A program made the translations under genes and the position numbers. The notes beneath the pieces were generated by a model that searched no databases, had not been told where the DNA came from, and was given only the letters and a program-made list of their open reading frames with translations. 6,568 nt of DNA from Burkholderiales bacterium (GTDB lineage: Bacteria; Pseudomonadota; Gammaproteobacteria; Burkholderiales; CAIKXV01), in contig JAIENF010000624.1 in NCBI GenBank assembly GCA_019751575.1, positions 1-6,568 of the forward strand, written 5' to 3'. This document shows, one piece after another, positions 1-5,666 of the stretch; position 1 is the stretch's first letter, and each line of letters starts with the position of its first letter.

Positions 1-578
1 TACAGGGCTGCGCGATCGACGATCGTGCGCGCGGTGAACCGGGTCAGCGGCAGCTGGCTGGCGAGGCGTGCGTACTGCACCGGCGGCAGGTGCGCGAGCA
101 GCAGCTTGCCGCTGGCCGAGCAGTGCGCCGGGATGCGCGATCCCGGCTGCAGGTTGACCCGCAACGGCGAGGCGGTCTCGACCCGGTCGAGGTAGATGAT
201 CTCGGCGCCATCGAGCATCGTGAAGTTGCAGGTCTCGCCGAGGCTGTCCACCAGCCGCTGCAGGATCGCGCGCCGCGCCGGGCGGCCCGCATCGTTCGTG
301 ATCAGGTCGCGGCCGAGCCGTGACAGTCGCGTACCCACGCCATAGCCCGCGCCGGGAAGCCGGCGCAGCAGGCCGCCGTCGACCAGCTGGGTGAGGATGC
401 GATGCACGGTCGCCTTCGGCAGTCCGACTGCGGCGACCACGTCCATCAGCAGCATCGGCCGGCCCGAACGGCCGACCGCCTCGACCACGGCGAACGCGCG
501 CAGCGTCGGGGAATCGTTGTCGGTCGTGGCTGTTTCTGCGGCGGCGGTCAGGGTGGCGGGCAGGTCGGATACATTCAT
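1..578 (-). CDS. IclR-family transcriptional regulator (partial, C-terminus off the left edge)
   Basis: Reading leftward from the ATG at 578-576 gives 192 residues with no stop before the window edge; family members usually have about 250-270, so roughly the last quarter is missing. Residues about 25-75 form an N-terminal winged helix-turn-helix, with the recognition helix around LPKATVHRIL (53-62), followed by a wing with GYGVGTRLSRLG (79-89). From about residue 100 comes the IclR effector-binding domain, with the typical signatures GETCNFTMLDG, IIYLDRVE and SRIPAHCSASGKLLLAHLPP (148-166). It is probably a cytosolic, ligand-responsive DNA-binding protein. It is divergent from xsc, with 109 bp between start codons, and is the natural candidate to control the sulfonate genes. 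The known sauRSTU cluster also has a linked regulator gene, but I cannot show orthology, so no symbol is given. No clear Shine-Dalgarno sequence precedes the start; the predicted promoter would make the mRNA nearly leaderless. The family call is firm; the target and ligand are inferred. Confidence 0.9.
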   Translation of the reverse strand, partial: MNVSDLPATLTAAAETATTDNDSPTLRAFAVVEAVGRSGRPMLLMDVVAAVGLPKATVHRILTQLVDGGLLRRLPGAGYGVGTRLSRLGRDLITNDAGRPARRAILQRLVDSLGETCNFTMLDGAEIIYLDRVETASPLRVNLQPGSRIPAHCSASGKLLLAHLPPVQYARLASQLPLTRFTARTIVDRAAL

Positions 579-585
579 GCAAGCC

Positions 586-614
586 AGCTTAGGTCTCGAA
601 AATCGGGACGTCAA
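586..614 (-). promoter_or_regulatory. Predicted sigma70-like promoter of the IclR-family gene
   Basis: On the minus strand, TTGACG (614-609) is separated by 17 bp from TAAGCT (591-586). The -35 box matches the consensus at 5 of 6 positions; the -10 box matches at only 3 of 6 but keeps the important TA...T positions. Transcription would start near 579, almost at the start codon. The -35 box lies inside the palindrome at 597-627, as expected for autoregulation. This is a prediction from hexamers only. Confidence 0.4.
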
Positions 615-627
615 GTCCTGTTTTCCG
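597..627. promoter_or_regulatory. Imperfect palindrome, candidate operator for the IclR-family regulator
   Basis: The dyad is centred on position 612. Ten of the 13 base pairs between arm 597-609 and arm 615-627 are complementary; the mismatches are 605/619, 603/621 and 599/625. The core is GGAC-N5-GTCC (606-618), flanked by an AAA/TTT pair. It is the most obvious dyad in the divergent region, covers the -35 box predicted for the regulator gene and ends just before the -35 box predicted for xsc. IclR proteins usually bind short dyads of about this size. Binding by the neighbouring regulator is inferred from position only. Confidence 0.5.
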
Positions 628-628
628 G

Positions 629-657
629 TTGACGGGTCGATCCGGCCGCACTATCTT
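629..657 (+). promoter_or_regulatory. Predicted sigma70-like promoter of xsc
   Basis: TTGACG (629-634) is followed, after the optimal 17-bp spacer, by TATCTT (652-657). These match the consensus hexamers at 5 of 6 and 4 of 6 positions. Transcription would start near 664, leaving a leader of about 24 nt that contains the strong ribosome binding site AAGGAGGAG (677-685). The candidate operator ends at 627, just upstream of the -35 box. A regulator there could activate, or could repress by blocking polymerase; the sequence does not say which. Confidence 0.6.
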
Positions 658-687
658 TCCGGCACCCGTCGCATCCAAGGAGGAGCC

Positions 688-2496
688 ATGAACAAGCCCG
701 TCGAACCGTCAGTCGCTGCACAGCAGGTGGCCACCGGCATCAAGCAGAAGATGACCCCGAGCGAAGCCTTCGTCGAGACCATGGCCGTGAACGGCGTGAC
801 GAACGTCTTCGGCATCGTCGGCTCCGCCTTCATGGATGCGCTCGACCTGTTCCCGAGCGCCGGCATCCGCTTCATCCCGACCGTGCACGAGCAGGGCGCG
901 GCCCACATGGCGGACGGCTATGCCCGCGTGTCCGGCCAGCATGGCGTGTGCATCGCGCAGAACGGTCCCGGCATCACCAACTTCGTGACTGCGGTCGCGG
1001 CCGCCTACTGGGCGCATTCGCCGGTGGTCGTGGTGACCCCCGAGACCGGCTCGATGGGCCAGGGCCTGGGCGGTTTCCAGGAGACCGAGCAGCTGCCGAT
1101 CTTCTCGAAGATCACCAAGTTCCAGTCGCATGTGAACAACCCGAAGCGCATGGCCGAACACACGGCGCGCGCCTTCGACCGCGCGATGCTCGAGATGGGC
1201 CCGACCCAGCTGAACATCCCGCGCGACTACTTCTATGGCGACATCGAGTGCGAGATCAACCCGCCGATCGTCGTCGAGCGCGGCCCCGGCGGGCGCAAGA
1301 GCCTGGATGAAGCCGCCGACCTGCTGGCGAGCGCGAAGTTCCCGGTCATCCTGTCCGGTGGCGGCGTGATCATGGGCAACGGCGTGGACGCCTGCAAGGC
1401 GCTGGCCGAACGCCTCGGCGCGCCGGTGGCCAGCAGCTACCTGCACAACGACAGCTTCCCGGCGAGCCATCCGCTGTGGGTCGGCCCGCTCGGCTACCAG
1501 GGCGCGAAGGCCGCGATGAAGCTGATCAGCAAGGCCGACGTGGTGGTCGCGCTGGGCACCCGCCTCGGGCCGTTCGGCACGCTGCCCCAGCACGGCATGG
1601 ACTACTGGCCGAAGGACGCGAAGATCATCCAGATCGACGCCGACGCGAAGATGATCGGCCTGGTCAAGCGCATCGGCGTGGGCATCTGCGGCGACGCCGG
1701 CGAAGCGGCCATCGCGCTGCTCGAGCGCATCCAGTCGCGCACGCTCGCCTGCGACGGCAACAAGGCCGACCGGGCGAAGGTCGTCGCCACCGAGAAGGCC
1801 GCGTGGGAGAAAGAGCTGACCGACTGGCACCACGAGAAGGACGACTGGAGCCTCGAGGTGATGAAGGGCTCCGACCGCATGCATCCGCGCCAGATGCTGC
1901 GCGAGCTCGAGAAGGCGATGCCGAAGGATGCGATGGTGTCCACCGACATCGGCAACATCTGCTCGGTGTCGAACTCCTACCTCCGATTCGAGCGGCCGCG
2001 CAGCATGTTCGCGGCGATGAGCTTCGGCAACTGCGGCTATGCGTTCCCGACGATGATCGGCTGCAAGGTCGCGGCACCCGACCGTCCCGGCATCGCTTAT
2101 GTCGGCGACGGCGCCTGGGCGATGAGCTTCGGCGAGATCCTGACCGCCGTGCGCGAGCAGATCCCGGTCACCGCGGTGGTGTTCAACAACGAGCAGTGGG
2201 GCGCCGAGAAGAAGAACCAGGTCGACTACTACGACTTCCGGTTCGTCGGCTCCAACCTGACCAACCCGAGCTTCGCGGGCATCGCGAAGTCGATGGGCGC
2301 CGAAGGGCACCGCATCGAGAAGCTCGACCAGGTCGGCGCGGCGCTCGAGGCGGCATGCAAGGCGCAGCGCGAGGGCAAGACCACCATCCTCGAGATGATG
2401 GTCACGCGCGAACTCGGCGACCCGTTCCGCCGCGATGCGCTCCAGCATCCGGTGCGCCACCTCGCGAAGTACAAGTCGACCGCCGCCAAGCGCTGA
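688..2496 (+). CDS. xsc: Sulfoacetaldehyde acetyltransferase Xsc
   Basis: Xsc (EC 2.3.3.15) is a cytosolic ThDP- and Mg2+-dependent enzyme. It converts sulfoacetaldehyde and phosphate to acetyl phosphate and sulfite, the C-S cleavage step shared by taurine, isethionate and sulfoacetate degradation. The 602-residue product has the full three-domain ThDP layout: an N-terminal PYR domain with the cofactor-activating glutamate in VHEQGAAHMADGYAR (Glu68), a central domain, and a C-terminal PP domain with the metal-binding motif GDG (473-475) ending 24 residues later in NN (500-501). Stretches such as FGIVGSAFMDALDLFP, GPGITNFVTAVAAAYWAHSP and GGFQETEQLPIF are those I recognise from Xsc rather than acetolactate synthase. 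The reading frame is open as far upstream as 391, but ATG 688 sits 2 nt after AAGGAGGAG and places MTPSEAFVET at residue 22, close to known Xsc starts, so it is preferred. An intrinsic terminator follows the stop. A pta gene, often the partner that uses acetyl phosphate, is not in the window. Confidence 0.96.
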   Translation: MNKPVEPSVAAQQVATGIKQKMTPSEAFVETMAVNGVTNVFGIVGSAFMDALDLFPSAGIRFIPTVHEQGAAHMADGYARVSGQHGVCIAQNGPGITNFVTAVAAAYWAHSPVVVVTPETGSMGQGLGGFQETEQLPIFSKITKFQSHVNNPKRMAEHTARAFDRAMLEMGPTQLNIPRDYFYGDIECEINPPIVVERGPGGRKSLDEAADLLASAKFPVILSGGGVIMGNGVDACKALAERLGAPVASSYLHNDSFPASHPLWVGPLGYQGAKAAMKLISKADVVVALGTRLGPFGTLPQHGMDYWPKDAKIIQIDADAKMIGLVKRIGVGICGDAGEAAIALLERIQSRTLACDGNKADRAKVVATEKAAWEKELTDWHHEKDDWSLEVMKGSDRMHPRQMLRELEKAMPKDAMVSTDIGNICSVSNSYLRFERPRSMFAAMSFGNCGYAFPTMIGCKVAAPDRPGIAYVGDGAWAMSFGEILTAVREQIPVTAVVFNNEQWGAEKKNQVDYYDFRFVGSNLTNPSFAGIAKSMGAEGHRIEKLDQVGAALEAACKAQREGKTTILEMMVTRELGDPFRRDALQHPVRHLAKYKSTAAKR

Positions 2497-2517
2497 GCAG
2501 GCCGGCCCCGCAACAGG

Positions 2518-2549
2518 CGCTCCGCGGATGCGAGTCCGCGGGGCGTTTT
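2518..2549 (+). terminator. Intrinsic (Rho-independent) terminator between xsc and sauS
   Basis: An 11-bp GC-rich stem pairs 2518-2528 with 2535-2545, with one G-U wobble (2521/2542) and a 6-nt loop (2529-2534). It is followed at once by TTTT (2546-2549). It lies 21 bp after the xsc stop and 8 bp before the sauS ribosome binding site. Because no promoter is evident between it and sauS, it probably acts as a partial terminator that leaves xsc mRNA more abundant than the downstream message. The short U-tract fits incomplete termination. Confidence 0.75.
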
Positions 2550-2570
2550 CACTTTCGAGGAGGACCGGCG

Positions 2571-4010
2571 ATGGGTTCGACGATGGATGACCGGCAGGCA
2601 CGGGACGCCGCTGCCGCCGAGGCGGTTGCCGGGCTCGTGCAACGCGCACGCACGGCGCAGGCAGTGGCCGGACGCTACGACCAGGCGCAGCTCGATGCGA
2701 TGGTGTTCGCCTGCGGCTGGGCGATCATGGAGCCGACGCGCAACCGCACGCTGGCCGAGCTGTCGGTGCGCGACACCGGGCTGGGCAACGTCGAGGACAA
2801 GGTCACCAAGAACCATCGCAAGACGCTCGGGCTGCTGCGCGACCTCAAGGGCGCGGTGTCCACCGGCGTCCTGGCCGAGATTCCGGAGCTCGGGCTGACC
2901 GAGATCGCCCGACCGGTCGGCGTGGTGTGCGCCGTGGTGCCCTCGACCAACCCGGGCGCGACGCCGGCGAACAACATCATCAACGCGCTCAAGTGCGGCA
3001 ACGCGATCATCCTGTCGCCCTCGCCCAAGGGCATGTCGACCGCGCGCCTGCTGCTCGAGTACATGCATGCGGCGCTCGATGCAGTCGGCGCGCCGCGCGA
3101 CCTGGTGCAGATGCTGCCGCAGCCGGTGACCAAGGAGCTGTCGCGCGAACTGATGCGCCAGTGCGACCTGGTGGTGGTGACCGGCTCGCAGGCCAACGTG
3201 CGCGCCGGCTATTCGAGCGGCACGCCGGCGCTGGGCGTGGGCGCGGGCAACGTGGCGGTGATCGTCGACGCATCGGCCGACCTGGCCGACGCGGCGGCGA
3301 AGATCATGCGTTCGAAGACCTTCGACAACGCGACCAGCTGTTCGTCGGAGAACAGCGTGATCATCGTCGACGCGGTCTACGATGCGATGGTCGCGGCGCT
3401 GGTGGCCGAAGGCGCGGTGATGCTGTCTGCCGAAGAGAAGGCCACGCTGGGGCGCACGATGTTCCCGGACGGCCAGCACCTGTCCTCGGCGGTGACCGCG
3501 CAGTCGGTGCCCAGGGTGTGCGCGGTGGCGGGGCTGTCGCGTCCGGCCTTGTCGAAGGCGCGCTGCCTGATGGTCGAGGAGACCGGCACCGGCCCGGCGC
3601 ATCCATTCTCGGGCGAGAAGCTGGCGCCCGTCGTCACGGTCTACCGTGCTTCGGACTTCGACCATGCGTTCTCCATCCTGCGCGACATCTACGCGTACAT
3701 GGGCAACGGCCATTCCTGCGGCATCCATTCGAGGGACGATGCGCACGTCGATCGCCTCGGCCGCGAGATGACGGTCTGCCGGGTGATCGTCAACCAGGCG
3801 CATGCGATCGCCAATGGCGGCAGCTTCGACAACGGGCTGCCGTTTTCGCTGACCATGGGCTGCGGCACCTGGGGCCGCAACAGCTTCTCCGAGAACCTCA
3901 ACTACCGGCACTTCATGAACACCACGCGCGTGGTGCGCACGATCCCGCCGCGCGAGCCTTCGCTGGACGACATCTTCGGGGAGCACTGGGCGCGGCACGG
4001 GCGCGGCTGA
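2571..4010 (+). CDS. sauS: CoA-acylating aldehyde dehydrogenase, probably sulfoacetaldehyde dehydrogenase (acylating) SauS
   Basis: SauS (EC 1.2.1.81) reversibly converts sulfoacetyl-CoA and NADPH to sulfoacetaldehyde, free CoA and NADP+, feeding Xsc. The 479-residue product belongs to the acylating aldehyde dehydrogenases (EutE/PduP/AdhE N-domain group). It has a nucleotide-binding region with PSTNPGATPANNIINALKCGN and SPSPKG, then GYSSGTPALGVGAGN. The catalytic cysteine is Cys257 in TFDNATSCSSENS, at the spacing seen in AdhE (FDNxxxCxSE). The C-terminal part contains HSCGIHS and TMGCGTWGRNSFSENL. ATG 2571 has GAGGAGGA at 2557-2564; ATG 2583 in the same frame is a weaker alternative. The family and acylating chemistry are read from the sequence. 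The sulfoacetaldehyde specificity is inferred mainly from the xsc neighbour and from overall resemblance to SauS. Another short-chain aldehyde cannot be excluded. Whether it runs towards sulfoacetaldehyde or sulfoacetyl-CoA depends on the growth substrate; no sulfoacetate-CoA ligase gene is visible. Confidence 0.78.
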   Translation: MGSTMDDRQARDAAAAEAVAGLVQRARTAQAVAGRYDQAQLDAMVFACGWAIMEPTRNRTLAELSVRDTGLGNVEDKVTKNHRKTLGLLRDLKGAVSTGVLAEIPELGLTEIARPVGVVCAVVPSTNPGATPANNIINALKCGNAIILSPSPKGMSTARLLLEYMHAALDAVGAPRDLVQMLPQPVTKELSRELMRQCDLVVVTGSQANVRAGYSSGTPALGVGAGNVAVIVDASADLADAAAKIMRSKTFDNATSCSSENSVIIVDAVYDAMVAALVAEGAVMLSAEEKATLGRTMFPDGQHLSSAVTAQSVPRVCAVAGLSRPALSKARCLMVEETGTGPAHPFSGEKLAPVVTVYRASDFDHAFSILRDIYAYMGNGHSCGIHSRDDAHVDRLGREMTVCRVIVNQAHAIANGGSFDNGLPFSLTMGCGTWGRNSFSENLNYRHFMNTTRVVRTIPPREPSLDDIFGEHWARHGRG

Positions 4011-4055
4011 GCGGGCATCCATGGCATCATCCGGCATCGACAAGGGAGACCCCGC

Positions 4056-5210
4056 TTGAACGCACCTGCCCAATCCCTCGCGCCCGACTGGAGCGCGTTG
4101 CGCCGGGAGTTCCCGACGCTCGAGCGCTGGACCTACCTCGACGCGGCGCGCAAGACGCCACTGGCCCGTTGCGCCGAGCGCGCGATGCAGGAGTTCACCC
4201 GGGACATCTACGAAGACGCCGGCGCCGAGGCCTGGAACAGCGCGAACGTCGGGCGCACCCGTGCGCTGCTCGCGCAACTGCTGGGCTGCACGCCGACGTC
4301 GCTGGCGTTCACCAAGAACACGGCCGAGGGCCTGGCGATCGCCGCCCATGCGTTCGATCTGCGCCCGGGCGACAACATCCTGCTGACCGACATGGAGCAT
4401 GTGGTCAACCTCTGGGTGTGGAAGCATTACGAGGCCAAGGGCGTCGAGATCCGCAAGGTCGAGAGCCGCGACGGGCGCCTGCCGATCGAGGCCTACCTCG
4501 AGAAGATCGATGCCCGCACCCGCCTGATCTCCACGGCCTACGTCACCTATGCCAACGGCTGGCGGATCGACGTCGATGCGCTCGCCGAGGAATGCCGCAC
4601 GCGCGACATCCGCCTGGTGCTCGACGGCGTGCAGGGGGCCGGCCTCCTCGCGCGCCGGGTCGATTCCCTCGGTGCCGACTTCGTCGCGATCGGGGGGCAC
4701 AAGAGCCTGCAGGGGCTGACCGGCACCGGCGTCGTGTGGTGCCGGGACGACCTGGTGAACGAGATCCGCACCGAGTTCGTCCGCTCGCCCCAGATCACGA
4801 AGGGCGCGGACATCGGCCAGTTCGACTACGTCGTCGAGCAGCACCGCTTCGAATCCGGCAATCCGAACTTCCTCGGGCTCTGGGTGCTGCGCCGTTCCTC
4901 GGAATGGCTGCTGTCGATCGGGCTGCCGGCGATCGAGGGGCGGGTGCGCGACCTCACCGAATCGCTGCTCGAACGCATCGAACGTGCGGGCATCCGCACC
5001 CAGACCTCGCGCGACTGGAACAGTCGCTGCCATATCGTGAACCTCGTCGTGCCCGATGCGCTCGCGCTGCAGAAGCAGCTGCGCGACCGGCACATCGTGG
5101 TCAACGTGAAGGACGACAAGCTGCGTGCCTCGGTGTCGTTCTACAACGAGGAAGCCGACCTCGACGTGCTGATGGATGCGCTGTCAGAACTCGGCGCGAC
5201 TTCGCGCTGA
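4056..5210 (+). CDS. Class V (cysteine desulfurase-like) PLP-dependent enzyme, substrate unknown
   Basis: The 384-residue product is a fold-type I PLP enzyme of aminotransferase class V. Visible active-site elements, in order, are the phosphate-binding turn TKNTAEGL (86-93), DMEHVVNLW (112-120) with the histidine that stacks on the cofactor, DGVQGAG with Asp190 for the pyridine nitrogen and Gln193, and GGHKS with the Schiff-base Lys216. RFESGNPN (264-271) and LRASVSFYN (356-364) complete the fold signature. The cysteine-bearing loop that true cysteine desulfurases carry just before the RAS motif is short and lacks cysteine here (about 347-356), so sulfur transfer to FeS clusters is unlikely. 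A C-S lyase, transaminase or racemase-type activity remains possible. Translation starts at TTG 4056, with AAGGGAGA at 4042-4049; no ATG or GTG lies in frame between the previous stop and this point, and the next in-frame ATG would remove about 42 conserved-looking residues. Its place 45 bp after sauS suggests a role on a sulfonated or amino precursor, but no reaction can be assigned. Confidence 0.88.
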   Translation: MNAPAQSLAPDWSALRREFPTLERWTYLDAARKTPLARCAERAMQEFTRDIYEDAGAEAWNSANVGRTRALLAQLLGCTPTSLAFTKNTAEGLAIAAHAFDLRPGDNILLTDMEHVVNLWVWKHYEAKGVEIRKVESRDGRLPIEAYLEKIDARTRLISTAYVTYANGWRIDVDALAEECRTRDIRLVLDGVQGAGLLARRVDSLGADFVAIGGHKSLQGLTGTGVVWCRDDLVNEIRTEFVRSPQITKGADIGQFDYVVEQHRFESGNPNFLGLWVLRRSSEWLLSIGLPAIEGRVRDLTESLLERIERAGIRTQTSRDWNSRCHIVNLVVPDALALQKQLRDRHIVVNVKDDKLRASVSFYNEEADLDVLMDALSELGATSR

Positions 5211-5251
5211 CCTGCAGTCCCAGACCTTTCTTCCGACCAAGGAGCAACGAC

Positions 5252-5545
5252 ATGGCCAAGGCCTACTGGATCGCGTTCTACCGCCAGATCACCAACCCTG
5301 AAGCGTTCGCGGCATACGCCAAGCTGGCCCCGCCGGCGATCATGGCCGCCGGCGGGCGCTTCGTCGTGCGCGGCAACCCGGCCAAGGTGTTCGAGCTGGG
5401 CATGGACCAGCGCGTGGTGATGATCGAGTTCGACAGCGTCGAGCAGGCGATCGCCGCGCATGACGGTCCGGGATACCAGGCGGCCCTGAAGGAGCTCAAG
5501 GGTGGCGTCGAGCGCGAGATCCGGATCGTCGAGGCGATGGCCTGA
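5252..5545 (+). CDS. DUF1330 family protein (small ferredoxin-like alpha/beta barrel)
   Basis: This is a complete 97-residue cytosolic protein with no signal peptide. The features match DUF1330: MAKAYWIAFYRQITNPEAF at the N-terminus (beta strand, then a helix beginning with residues like NPEAFAAYAKLAPP), GGRFVVRGN (34-42), then VVMIEFDSVEQAIAAHDGPGYQAALKE (55-81) and a final strand REIRIVEA. The family is expected to form dimeric alpha/beta barrels like EthD and antibiotic-biosynthesis monooxygenase proteins; its biochemical role is not generally established. ATG 5252 follows AAGGAG (5239-5244) by 7 nt. It lies 41 bp after the PLP enzyme gene with no terminator between, so it is probably cotranscribed. 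No catalytic function is claimed. Linkage to a sulfonate operon hints at an accessory, ligand-binding or isomerase-like role. Confidence 0.85.
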   Translation: MAKAYWIAFYRQITNPEAFAAYAKLAPPAIMAAGGRFVVRGNPAKVFELGMDQRVVMIEFDSVEQAIAAHDGPGYQAALKELKGGVEREIRIVEAMA

Positions 5546-5560
5546 CTTGCTGAACGTGCT

Positions 5561-5589
5561 GTCATCCTGTTCGCGCATCGGTTTACACT
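5561..5589 (+). promoter_or_regulatory. Tentative promoter for the Bug-type receptor gene
   Basis: TACACT (5584-5589) is a 4 of 6 match to the -10 consensus, in the only AT-richer patch of the 121-bp gap. No good -35 box lies 16-18 bp upstream; the hexamer at 17 bp spacing is GTCATC. If real, it would give a leader of about 70 nt. The longer gap supports separate or additional transcription of the receptor gene. The call is weak, and an activator would be needed. Confidence 0.3.
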
Positions 5590-5666
5590 AGCCGCCTGAG
5601 GATTCGCCCAGCACAGTCCGGCGTCAGACCGGCAAGGTGCGAGTCCCGAACCAGGAGGAGTGCGAC

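Noticed and set aside
391..687. Upstream extension of the xsc frame by 99 codons
   Set aside because: The extension overlaps the 5' part of the divergent regulator gene and the promoter region, has no homology to Xsc, and ATG 688 has a near-perfect ribosome binding site at the expected N-terminus.
2546..2553. A -10-like element (TTCACT) just before sauS
   Set aside because: It matches the consensus at only 3 of 6 positions, has no -35 box at suitable spacing, and overlaps the terminator tail.
709..2649. A 646-codon open frame on the minus strand across xsc
   Set aside because: It is opposite a clear xsc gene; high third-position GC removes stops from antisense frames. The translation is low-complexity, rich in Arg, His, Ala and Asp, with no family motifs.
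2229..5093. A 954-codon open frame on the minus strand across sauS and the PLP gene
   Set aside because: It spans three well-supported genes on the other strand, has the same Arg/His/Asp-rich shadow composition, and lacks recognisable domains.
2927..5251. Upstream extension of the DUF1330 frame to 872 codons
   Set aside because: It runs through sauS and the PLP gene in another frame with Arg-rich shadow composition; only the last 97 codons, from ATG 5252, match a family and have a ribosome binding site.
5591..5650. Possible structured leader or tRNA-like fragment before the Bug gene
   Set aside because: Only a 4-bp CCGG hairpin and a stretch loosely like a T-arm were seen; there is no full cloverleaf, riboswitch core or T-tract.
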